Assembly: GCA_947174735.1 (NCBI GenBank)
Contig: CAMWKC010000035.1
Coordinates: 1-12,842 of the forward strand
Direction of reading: 5' to 3'
Source of the DNA: an uncultured Porphyromonadaceae bacterium
GTDB lineage: Bacteria > Bacteroidota > Bacteroidia > Bacteroidales > Muribaculaceae
DNA: 12,842 bases
The notes under the pieces: model-generated
The model's database searches: none
Seen by the model: only the letters and a program-made list of their open reading frames with translations
What the model was told of the DNA's origin: nothing
Part shown: positions 7,375 to 12,842 of the stretch, piece after piece
Layout of the letters: the number at the start of each line of letters is the position of its first letter
Numbering within the stretch: the stretch's first letter is position 1
Translations under genes and position numbers: made by a program

Positions 7375-8184
7375 TCATGGTGTCGAGGTGAAAAAGAGGC
7401 GCCAGCCGGGAGCACGGGCGTAGGCCTTTCGGGCAGCCGGAGGCACAGTCAGCCGGCAGCGTATCCATGCGGTAGTGTCGTCCGGCTCAAAGAGAGTGCT
7501 GTTGCAGTCGAAAGGCGGCGGCACAGGCGACATCTCCACCACTTCTTCGAGTGCCGTACAGCCGCTGAGTATGAGTTCGCCAAGCAGTGACTTATTGGCC
7601 GGAAGCACTACGCGACGCAGAGATATGCAGTCAGAGAGAGCGTATGATTCAAGCTCTGTCACCGACTTAGGAAACGACATCTCTTCAAGTGAGGAACAGC
7701 GTGACCATACATTACTGCCTACATGACTTATAGTAGAAGGAAGAGGCATAGCACGTAGAGAAGCGCAATAGGCGAAAGCATGACTACCTATATCTTTGAG
7801 ACGTGAAGGAAGTATCACTTCAGTCAGAAGTGTATCCCATGCACAGCAGTAACGCGGCAGAGTAGCAAGACCGGTAGGAAAACCTATTCTTCGTAATTGT
7901 CCGCATTCCTTAAGACACCCTTCGCCAAGATAAGTTACAGAAGATGGGAAGTCCACACGTTGTAGCGATCCGCACTGCCAGAAAGCATAATCACCTACCT
8001 TATTAAGCTTCGATCCTGATTCAAAATGCACTTCAGCTATATCATTACGGCCGGCGTATGCAAAATCCGGCAAAGATCTCACCGAAGCCGGAATGTGGAG
8101 TACCGAGTCAGCATCGACCCACTGTCCCCGGACAGGTAAAGCACAGAGTAGCAACAGGACTTTAAGGAGCAGTCGGCTGAGCAT
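7375..8184 (-). CDS. BspA-type leucine-rich-repeat secreted protein
   Basis: A 269-residue exported protein. It has an N-terminal signal peptide (MLSRLL followed by a Leu/Val core, likely cut near VRGQ at about residue 20). It then has about six tandem repeats of the BspA/LRR_5 type, roughly residues 45-215. Repeat signatures are VGDYAFWQCGSLQRVDFPSS, IGSHAFAYCASLRAMPLPST and LESYALSDCISLRRVVLPA. The C-terminal part (PPPFDCNSTLF and a Val/Pro-Ala segment) is the usual cap. Such proteins are typically surface adhesins or binders in gut Bacteroidales, but no ligand can be inferred. Its start lies inside the 3' end of the upstream gene (23-base overlap), so the two are probably co-expressed. It ends beside the 42-bp inverted repeat. 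Confidence 0.88.
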   Translation of the reverse strand: MLSRLLLKVLLLLCALPVRGQWVDADSVLHIPASVRSLPDFAYAGRNDIAEVHFESGSKLNKVGDYAFWQCGSLQRVDFPSSVTYLGEGCLKECGQLRRIGFPTGLATLPRYCCAWDTLLTEVILPSRLKDIGSHAFAYCASLRAMPLPSTISHVGSNVWSRCSSLEEMSFPKSVTELESYALSDCISLRRVVLPANKSLLGELILSGCTALEEVVEMSPVPPPFDCNSTLFEPDDTTAWIRCRLTVPPAARKAYARAPGWRLFFTSTP

Positions 8185-8770
8185 GGTAACGGGGGTTATA
8201 TTCTGGCGGCAGTATCTTCGAGGGGTCGACAGAATCTATATCAGTAACGATAATCTTGGCAGCTCCGCGCCATGGCAATGTGGCGTGATAACGGCGGTAA
8301 TGTACCATTACAGGCTGGGCGTTAAGCTGCATACGGCGAAGTTTTACAGCGACTTTGCTATCCGCCGCACTGAAAACAAAATCACGTCGGTATACCCGTG
8401 AAGTGTCTCGTAGTTCCTTGTAGGGAATGAGTACACCTTCATAAGTCTTGAATACGGTACCGCGACGTTCTATATGGTCAATATAACCGTATTGGACCGC
8501 ATCATCAATGTAAGGAGAAAAATAACGCATCCAGAAACCAATCATGATACCTATTATCACTACTGAGGCTCCCAGCCATAACCACAACTTACGCCCCCGA
8601 GGGCGCGGAGCACGCAGATGTTCCCATTCCGATTCCTCGGCATCCCAATAGGCGGGATCATCCGGAGTCAGTACGGGCGGTTTAGGAGCCTTAGGTGGTT
8701 TGGGAGTCTCCGGTGAGGGAGTTGACTCAAAAAAGTCATCGGTATCGGAGTCGGAGGGTTTGAACATCAT
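8162..8770 (-). CDS. Single-pass membrane protein, Bacteroidales hypothetical
   Basis: A 202-residue protein of unknown function. It has an acidic, Pro-rich N-terminal region (about 1-60, with KPPKAPKPP), then a basic stop (RPRGRK) and one transmembrane helix (about 61-83, LWLWLGASVVIIGIMIGFW). A roughly 115-residue soluble domain follows, carrying the conserved-looking segment YIDHIERRGTVFKTYEG (about 96-112). This resembles a family widespread in Bacteroidales, sometimes given unsupported enzyme names; I would not assign activity. The likely orientation is N-terminus in the cytoplasm and C-terminal domain in the periplasm. The start has two adjacent Mets at 8770. It overlaps the start of the BspA-like gene by 23 bases; the flippase-like gene ends 54 bases upstream. 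Confidence 0.8.
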   Translation of the reverse strand: MMFKPSDSDTDDFFESTPSPETPKPPKAPKPPVLTPDDPAYWDAEESEWEHLRAPRPRGRKLWLWLGASVVIIGIMIGFWMRYFSPYIDDAVQYGYIDHIERRGTVFKTYEGVLIPYKELRDTSRVYRRDFVFSAADSKVAVKLRRMQLNAQPVMVHYRRYHATLPWRGAAKIIVTDIDSVDPSKILPPEYNPRYHAQPTAP

Positions 8771-8824
8771 AAGCTAAAAATTACTCTTAGGTTATTTTTA
8801 CAGAAGAAAGGATTTGAGAATTTT

Positions 8825-9889
8825 TCAGGCCTTACGCCGCGACATAGCTATATATCCCATAGTATATATACCCAATATAATGAGCATCACTGTCTGGCCT
8901 GACCACTGAAGCATGGAGAAAGCGGTACCTTGAGCATCAGTTATGCCATATACAGCCAGACCGAACATCACAGCGATATTCCATGGGCCGAGACCACCGT
9001 TGGAGGGTATGGCCATACCTATCGAAGACAGCACGAAAGCCACAAGACAAGGTATGAGACCCCATCCTAACAGAGGTTGTGAACATAATTCGCGGGTGAA
9101 AGGAAAAGCATAAAAAGCCACATACAACTGCAGGAAGTAACATCCCCATATACAACCTGTAAGAGCGACAAAACGGCCGCGGCCTTTCATACGCGCCACT
9201 ACTACAAAGCCCTGCCACAGCTCACGTAGCCAACCTTTAAGTTTTATAACAAAGACGGTGTGACGCAGAAGATAGAAAGCTATACCGCCAAGTAGCACAG
9301 CGCCTAAAGCTATAATCCAGAACCACGGGTTAGAAAGCAGACTTATCAGATCACGACCCACCGGATATTTGGCAAGGAAAGAGTTAATAGCCGAGTTAGC
9401 TATAACAAAAGTCAGTACCGTGAGAAGCAACACTGTAAGAGTATCGGCCAGACGGTCAGCTACCATCGAACCGAGTACGGTGGTAAAGGGTGCTTTCTGA
9501 CGTGACGAGATATATGTACAGCGCCATACCTCACCTAAACGCGGGAATACAAGGTTAAGAGCATAACAACCGAAAATCGAACAGCATAAAGCCATAAAGG
9601 GAGCATCGATACCTAACCCACGCAGCTGAAGACGCCAGCGGGCGGCCCGAAAGACATGCGAAAAGACACTGATACCCATAGCAAGCAGAATCCACCAATA
9701 GTCAACTCCGTTACGGATTATATCCATCATGACATGGAAATCGACTTTGCGGAACATATACCACACCAGCGCCACCGTCAGCAAAAGCGGCAGTAGATAA
9801 CGCACGCCATACCCCAGCCATTTACGCAGACCGCTCTCCGGTTTACCGTCACTTCGGGAATTATCGTCTATCTGAGAATTATCGTTCAT
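8825..9889 (-). CDS. Flippase-like membrane protein (LPG synthase TM / UPF0104 family)
   Basis: A 354-residue integral membrane protein of the lysylphosphatidylglycerol-synthase transmembrane (AglD-like, TIGR00374) family. These lack the MprF synthase domain and are thought to move or modify lipids or lipid-linked sugars in the inner membrane. About eight membrane segments are visible, for example near 29-46, 62-80, 100-115, 150-166, 190-207, 243-260, 277-292 and 333-347. Family hallmarks are FPRLGEVWR (115-123), ADRLADT (144-150) and PSNGGLGPWN (295-304). The N-terminal 25 residues are polar and low in complexity. It lies about 204 bases downstream of birA on the same strand with its own likely -7 box, so it probably has an independent promoter. 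Substrate unknown. Confidence 0.9.
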   Translation of the reverse strand: MNDNSQIDDNSRSDGKPESGLRKWLGYGVRYLLPLLLTVALVWYMFRKVDFHVMMDIIRNGVDYWWILLAMGISVFSHVFRAARWRLQLRGLGIDAPFMALCCSIFGCYALNLVFPRLGEVWRCTYISSRQKAPFTTVLGSMVADRLADTLTVLLLTVLTFVIANSAINSFLAKYPVGRDLISLLSNPWFWIIALGAVLLGGIAFYLLRHTVFVIKLKGWLRELWQGFVVVARMKGRGRFVALTGCIWGCYFLQLYVAFYAFPFTRELCSQPLLGWGLIPCLVAFVLSSIGMAIPSNGGLGPWNIAVMFGLAVYGITDAQGTAFSMLQWSGQTVMLIILGIYTMGYIAMSRRKA

Positions 9890-9919
9890 GAAGCAGTAAT
9901 GTTGAGTTGTTCACCTTAA

Positions 9920-9945
9920 CGGGGTGCCACCCGTAGCGCTCCCCG
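9920..9945 (-). promoter_or_regulatory. GC-rich hairpin in the leader of the flippase-like gene
   Basis: CGGGG (9920-9924) pairs with CCCCG (9941-9945) around a 16-base loop that can itself fold. It would sit in the leader RNA just after the predicted transcription start and about 30 bases before the ATG at 9889. It could affect translation, but it matches no riboswitch that I recognise. Confidence 0.3.
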
Positions 9946-9957
9946 ACATTCAAACTG

Positions 9958-9965
9958 CAAATATA
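9958..9965 (-). promoter_or_regulatory. -7 promoter element for the flippase-like gene
   Basis: On the minus strand the sequence reads TATATTTG, a TAnnTTTG match, with a start expected near 9951. No TTTG is seen at -33, so this is a partial match. The remaining intergenic sequence to birA (9966-10093) shows nothing else clear. Confidence 0.45.
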
Positions 9966-10093
9966 GTCATAAACCTCCATACTCACGCCACAACTATCCC
10001 ACTTTTCCACCATTGAACCTCTATTCTACCACTACAATCAAAGAAGGAACCTAAAGATAGAAAGAAGGGATAGAGGGCCAAGACAGAAAAAAT

Positions 10094-11032
10094 CTAAGAG
10101 TGTTGGGGAAGGAGATATTCGACTTCTTTGAAAGCATAGGTACGTTCAGTGCCGTCAGGAAGACGAAGATGAAGGAGGCCTATAGGCTCGATGTCGGCTA
10201 TGACGGCCTTAAAGGTGAGACCGGTAGCACGGTCACGGTAGGGATAAAACTGTCCGTCGCCACGATAGAGACGCTGTAGAAAAGCAGTGTGGGTAGCTTC
10301 ACGGTCGGTTGGAGTAGAGACGGAAGCTAAGCGCTTTTCAAGTAGGGAAGCCAGCTGCGTACGCAGCTGGTCAAGGTTATAGCGGCGAGCGCTATCGGAG
10401 TAATCGGAATTATCGGATTTCTCGGAGCTATCAGAGCTATCAGAGCTATCAGAGTTATCGGAGTAATCGGAATTATCAGACTTATCAGAAAATTCCGAAA
10501 GCTCTGATTGTTCTGATAGCTCCGATAGTTCCGATGACTCCGATAATTCCGATAACTCCGATTGCTCCGAGAAATCCGACACCGTAAGCTGAAGGAGAGA
10601 GACAGGATTAGGCGCGTCGCTGATAAAGCGGGTCTGATTGACGTTGAGGCCAACGCCAATGATGCTGTGCATGATAGATGTGCCCATGACCGCGTGTTCG
10701 ATAAGTATACCGCATATTTTGCGATCGCCAACATATATGTCGTTCGGCCATTTGACTGTAGCTGTAAGGCCGTAAGTCGCGAGAAGGTCGGTTACAGCCA
10801 GAGCAGTCGCTTCAGAGATGGAGAACTGGCTGCGTGCCGGCATATCTTCAGGACGTATCAGAAGGGAAAACGTGAGATTAGCACCCGGTTCTGATTCCCA
10901 GCTATTGCCACGCTGTCCACGTCCGGCAATCTGTCGGGCAGCTGTTACCATAGTCAGATGAGGTAATTCAGCGGCATGTTGAGCGAGCCATGTGTTAGTA
11001 GAACTCACCTCATCAAGAGATATGTGTGTCAT
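10094..11032 (-). CDS. birA: Biotin--[acetyl-CoA-carboxylase] ligase carrying an in-frame repeat insertion
   Basis: A class I biotin protein ligase (no N-terminal DNA-binding domain) that makes biotinyl-AMP and transfers biotin to a carrier lysine on biotin-dependent carboxylases. It begins MTHISLDEVSSTNTWL. It has the biotin/ATP-binding GRGQRG (37-42) with SWES following, KWPND (94-98), GILIE (108-112), IGVGLNVNQ (125-133) and a C-terminal SH3-like domain (about 270-308, ending FKEVEYLL). The normal order is interrupted after NPVSLLQLT (142-150): residues 152-214 are a 63-residue Ser/Asp/Glu-rich tract (SELSE, then SDNSDYSD triplets) translated from the 9-bp palindromic repeat. The expected helix resumes at RRYNLDQLRTQL. 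At 312 residues it is about 60 longer than usual. All catalytic motifs are intact and the insertion falls between the catalytic core and the last helix, so the protein is probably active. It lies 8 bases downstream of tsaE in one operon. Confidence 0.95.
   Translation of the reverse strand: MTHISLDEVSSTNTWLAQHAAELPHLTMVTAARQIAGRGQRGNSWESEPGANLTFSLLIRPEDMPARSQFSISEATALAVTDLLATYGLTATVKWPNDIYVGDRKICGILIEHAVMGTSIMHSIIGVGLNVNQTRFISDAPNPVSLLQLTVSDFSEQSELSELSESSELSELSEQSELSEFSDKSDNSDYSDNSDSSDSSDSSEKSDNSDYSDSARRYNLDQLRTQLASLLEKRLASVSTPTDREATHTAFLQRLYRGDGQFYPYRDRATGLTFKAVIADIEPIGLLHLRLPDGTERTYAFKEVEYLLPQHS
10391..10579. repeat. Palindromic 9-bp repeat element inserted in frame within birA
   Basis: 189 bases, exactly 21 units of 9 bp. 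On the birA strand the first half is TCGGAGNNA-type (Ser-Glu-x) and the second half TCCGATNNC-type (Ser-Asp-x), which are reverse complements of each other. The whole is therefore a large imperfect palindrome centred near 10496. The outermost 16 bp (10413-10428 with 10564-10579) pair perfectly. Both strands are the same family as 1-150 and 11490-11671. Confidence 0.92.
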
Positions 11033-11040
11033 AATGCTTA

Positions 11041-11475
11041 TTACGATTCAAAGGTAAGTAAACGGCTGCCGTCAGGTTGCGGTTCGATACTGACCCAGAC
11101 TGTATCGTCAGGCAACATCGGCTCTATCTGACGCGGCCATTCCATAAGGCACAAAGCTCCCGAGTCGAAATAATCCTCAAGACCCATGTCGACTGCTTCG
11201 CGCAGGTCATCAATGCGGTAAAAGTCAAAATGGAATATAACCGGGTAAGCAGAGTCACTACCGTCCGCATGATACTCATTGATAATGCTGAAAGTAGGAC
11301 TGCCTATGTCGTCAGTCACACCTAACTGACGACATACCTCACTGATAAACGTAGTCTTACCGGCACCCATCGGAGCCTCAAAAGCGAAATGCCGACGTGC
11401 GCCTATAGCGCTCACGAACGCGGCGGCCGCCTCAGGTAATGTCTGAAGCGACTCTATTAAAATCTGATGTCTCAT
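11041..11475 (-). CDS. tsaE: tRNA t6A-modification ATPase TsaE
   Basis: A 144-residue cytoplasmic P-loop ATPase that works with TsaB and TsaD to make N6-threonylcarbamoyladenosine at position 37 of ANN-decoding tRNAs. Motifs seen, numbered from the chosen start, are Walker A (APMGAGKTTF, about 32-41), the SPTFSIINEY switch (about 60-69), the HFDFYR Walker B region (about 83-88) and LCLMEWPRQ (about 109-117). The reading frame stays open another 67 codons upstream to 11676, but that part is only the 9-bp repeat read in a Tyr-Arg-Asn register. The Met at 11475 (MRHQILIESL) gives a family-typical length and sits directly before the core fold. birA follows after 8 bases. The leader appears to contain the 182-bp palindrome. 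Confidence 0.95.
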   Translation of the reverse strand: MRHQILIESLQTLPEAAAAFVSAIGARRHFAFEAPMGAGKTTFISEVCRQLGVTDDIGSPTFSIINEYHADGSDSAYPVIFHFDFYRIDDLREAVDMGLEDYFDSGALCLMEWPRQIEPMLPDDTVWVSIEPQPDGSRLLTFES

Positions 11476-11489
11476 AGTTGGGAATTTAG

Positions 11490-11671
11490 TTGGCGGAGTG
11501 GTCGGAGTAGTCGGAGCTATCGGAGTTATCGGATTTCTCGGAGTAATCGGAACTATCGGAGTTATCAGAGCTATCGGAATAATCCGAAGATTCGGATAGT
11601 TCAGATAGTTCCGATAACTCCGATAGCTCTGATAGTTCCGATAGCTCCGACTACTCCGACCACTCCGCCAA
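11490..11671. repeat. 182-bp palindromic 9-bp repeat (giant hairpin) between divergent genes
   Basis: The outer 35 bp form a perfect stem (11490-11524 with 11637-11671). Inside it, the 9-bp units (for example GTTATCGGA) pair in shifted register because the left arm has about two more units than the right. The tip is an ATCCGAA-GA-TTCGGAT hairpin at 11582-11597. It lies between the tsaE start (11475) and the dehydrogenase start (11757), in the divergent promoter region, not at a gene end, so a simple terminator role fits poorly. Confidence 0.94.
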
Positions 11672-11673
11672 TG

Positions 11674-11681
11674 CAAATTTA
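11674..11681 (-). promoter_or_regulatory. Candidate -7 element for tsaE-birA
   Basis: On the minus strand this reads TAAATTTG, fitting TAnnTTTG; no -33 box is seen at the right spacing. A start near 11667 would place nearly the whole 182-bp palindrome in the tsaE leader. Confidence 0.4.
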
Positions 11682-11714
11682 GTTAAATTTAGCCTCAATA
11701 TGAGAAATCTTTAT

Positions 11715-11722
11715 TAACTTTG
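11715..11722 (+). promoter_or_regulatory. -7 promoter element for the dehydrogenase gene
   Basis: TAACTTTG matches the Bacteroidetes TAnnTTTG box. A start near 11729 gives a short leader to the ATG at 11757. A clear -33 TTTG at the usual spacing is not seen. Confidence 0.55.
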
Positions 11723-11756
11723 TAGCAAACACGCAAAAGAAAACATCACAGAGAAA

Positions 11757-12790
11757 ATGGGAAAAGTTTTGATTATCGGCGCCGGAGGCGTCGGCTCAGT
11801 AGTAGCGGCCAAGTGTGCCCAGAACCCTGAAGTGTTCAACGAAATCGTACTGGCCTCACGCACCAAAGAGAAGTGCGACCGTATCGCCGAGCGTCTTAAC
11901 GCTGGTATTGTCACTGACCGTGTGGATGCTGACTCGGTAGAGGAGCTTTGCGAACTTATGCGCCGTCATCGTCCCGACATTTGCATAAACGTGGCTCTCC
12001 CTTATCAGGACCTCACTATCATGGAAGCCTGTCTGCAGTGTGGTGTCAACTATCTCGACACAGCTAACTTCGAGCCCAAGGACGAAGCTCACTTCGAGTA
12101 CTCATGGCAGTGGGCTTACCGCGAGCGTTTCGAGAAAGCCGGTCTGACCGCTATCTTAGGTTGTGGTTTCGATCCGGGAGTATCGGCCGTATTCGTAGCT
12201 TACGCTGCCAAGCATCACTTCTCAGAGATGCGTTATCTCGATATAGTTGATTGCAATGCCGGTAATCACGGCAAAGCTTTCGCCACCAACTTCAACCCTG
12301 AAATCAATATTCGCGAAATCACCCAGAAAGGAAAATACTGGGAAGATGGCAAATGGGTTGAAACAGAGAACTTAGCTATTCACCGTCCGTTGACCTATCC
12401 TAATATCGGTGTACGCGAATCATACCTGCTCTATCATGAAGAGCTCGAATCGTTGGTACAGAACTATCCCACGATACGCCGTGCCCGTTTCTGGATGACC
12501 TTCGGACAGGAATACCTCACTCATCTGCGTGTCATACAGAACATCGGAATGGCCTCAATAGAACCTATAATGTACAACGGTCAGGAAATTGTACCTATAC
12601 AGTTCCTTAAGGCCGTGCTGCCTGACCCCGGTTCACTCGGAGAAAACTACACCGGCGAGACTTCTATAGGTTGCCGTATCAGAGGTCTTGACAAAGAGGG
12701 TAAAGAGTCGACCTACTACATCTACAACAACTGTTCGCATCAGGAGGCATACCGCGACACAGGTGCGCAGGCAGTAAGCTACACTACCGG
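11757..12790 (+). CDS. Saccharopine dehydrogenase-family protein, probable carboxy(nor)spermidine synthase; 3' partial
   Basis: An NAD(P)-dependent enzyme of the saccharopine dehydrogenase (Lys9-like) family. The best match is carboxynorspermidine/carboxyspermidine dehydrogenase, which reductively condenses aspartate semialdehyde with a diamine in the alternative polyamine route common in gut Bacteroidales. It shows a Rossmann GAGGVGSVVA (8-17), ASRTKEKCD (33-41), YLDTANFEPKDE (99-110), GCGFDPGVSAVFVAYAAKH (135-153) and a C-terminal SYTTG segment. About 344 residues are genuine. The family runs to about 395-400, with a segment continuing after TTG. The apparent stop at 12798-12800 lies in adapter-derived sequence and is created by a mismatch to it, so the gene is simply cut by the contig end. 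The decarboxylase partner is not in the window. Lysine-pathway saccharopine dehydrogenase is the less likely alternative. Confidence 0.9.
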
Positions 12791-12842
12791 CTGTCTCTGA
12801 TACACCTCTCCGAGCCCACGAGACTCCTGAGCAGCTCGTATG
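12791..12842 (+). other. Illumina Nextera adapter contamination at the contig end
   Basis: 12791-12824 matches the Nextera transposase adapter read-through (starting CTGTCTCT, ending CCGAGCCCACGAGAC) with two mismatches (12799 T to G, 12806 A to C). 12825-12832 is TCCTGAGC, which equals a standard Nextera i7 index. 12833-12842 matches the start of the following flow-cell sequence with one mismatch (12834). This is not genomic DNA. Confidence 0.93.

Noticed and set aside
10327..10734. Second minus-strand open frame across the birA repeat
   Set aside because: A shadow of birA in another register; the repeat lacks stops in most frames.
11490..11671. Ordinary rho-independent terminator
   Set aside because: It lies between two divergent gene starts, is far larger than a terminator, and has no T-tract.
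11476..11676. 67-codon N-terminal extension of TsaE
   Set aside because: It is the palindromic repeat read as Tyr-Arg-Asn and Pro-Ile-Thr triplets. TsaE has family length from the Met at 11475.
11467..11682. Plus-strand open frame of 71 codons rich in Ser-Tyr-Arg
   Set aside because: Stop-free only because of the 9-bp repeat; no start context, no conserved content.
12798..12800. Natural stop or pseudogene truncation of the dehydrogenase
   Set aside because: The stop lies inside adapter sequence and depends on a mismatch to it.

Overview
The window looks like a whole short contig from a gut Bacteroidales genome, most likely Muribaculaceae-like (family-level placement is inference). The evidence is Bacteroidetes-type promoters (-7 boxes of the form TAnnTTTG), no Shine-Dalgarno signals, a secreted protein with a T9SS-like C-terminal tail, a BspA-type leucine-rich-repeat protein, a helix-turn-helix-free biotin ligase and a carboxy(nor)spermidine-synthase-like enzyme. 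The contig appears to start inside a tandem repeat and to end in sequencing adapter: the last 52 bases match an Illumina Nextera adapter plus index, with three mismatches.

Layout. 1-150 is a 9-bp tandem repeat. 155-2693 (minus) is a compact three-gene phage-derived module: an unknown 196-aa protein, a portal protein and an internally duplicated 132-aa protein, with no terminase or capsid gene. 2694-3016 is an AT-rich divergent promoter region. 3017-6275 (plus) holds pheT and yebC, followed by a strong hairpin terminator at 6309-6359. 6579-7202 (plus) encodes a small secreted protein. It converges on 7375-8770 (minus), which encodes a BspA-like protein and a membrane-anchored protein; between them is a 42-bp perfect inverted repeat with a competing inner stem. 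8825-9889 (minus) is a flippase-like membrane protein. 10094-11475 (minus) is a tsaE-birA operon. 11757 to the end (plus) is a saccharopine-dehydrogenase-family gene cut by the contig end.

The most unusual feature is a family of long palindromes built from a degenerate 9-bp unit (approximately TCCGATAGC and its complement). One copy is half visible at the left edge. One is inserted in frame within birA, adding 63 Ser/Asp/Glu-rich residues to the enzyme. One forms a 182-bp hairpin between tsaE and the divergent dehydrogenase gene, apparently inside the tsaE leader. The unit length is a multiple of three and most registers are stop-free, so the element can enter a gene without breaking it, much like the known Rickettsia palindromic elements. 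The tsaE-birA transcript would carry two related hairpins.

The recognisable genes are mainly translation and cofactor housekeeping: PheT charges tRNA-Phe, YebC assists translation, TsaE supports tRNA t6A modification, and BirA biotinylates carboxylases. Envelope proteins and the phage remnant lie between them. No tRNA, rRNA, CRISPR array or insertion sequence was seen.
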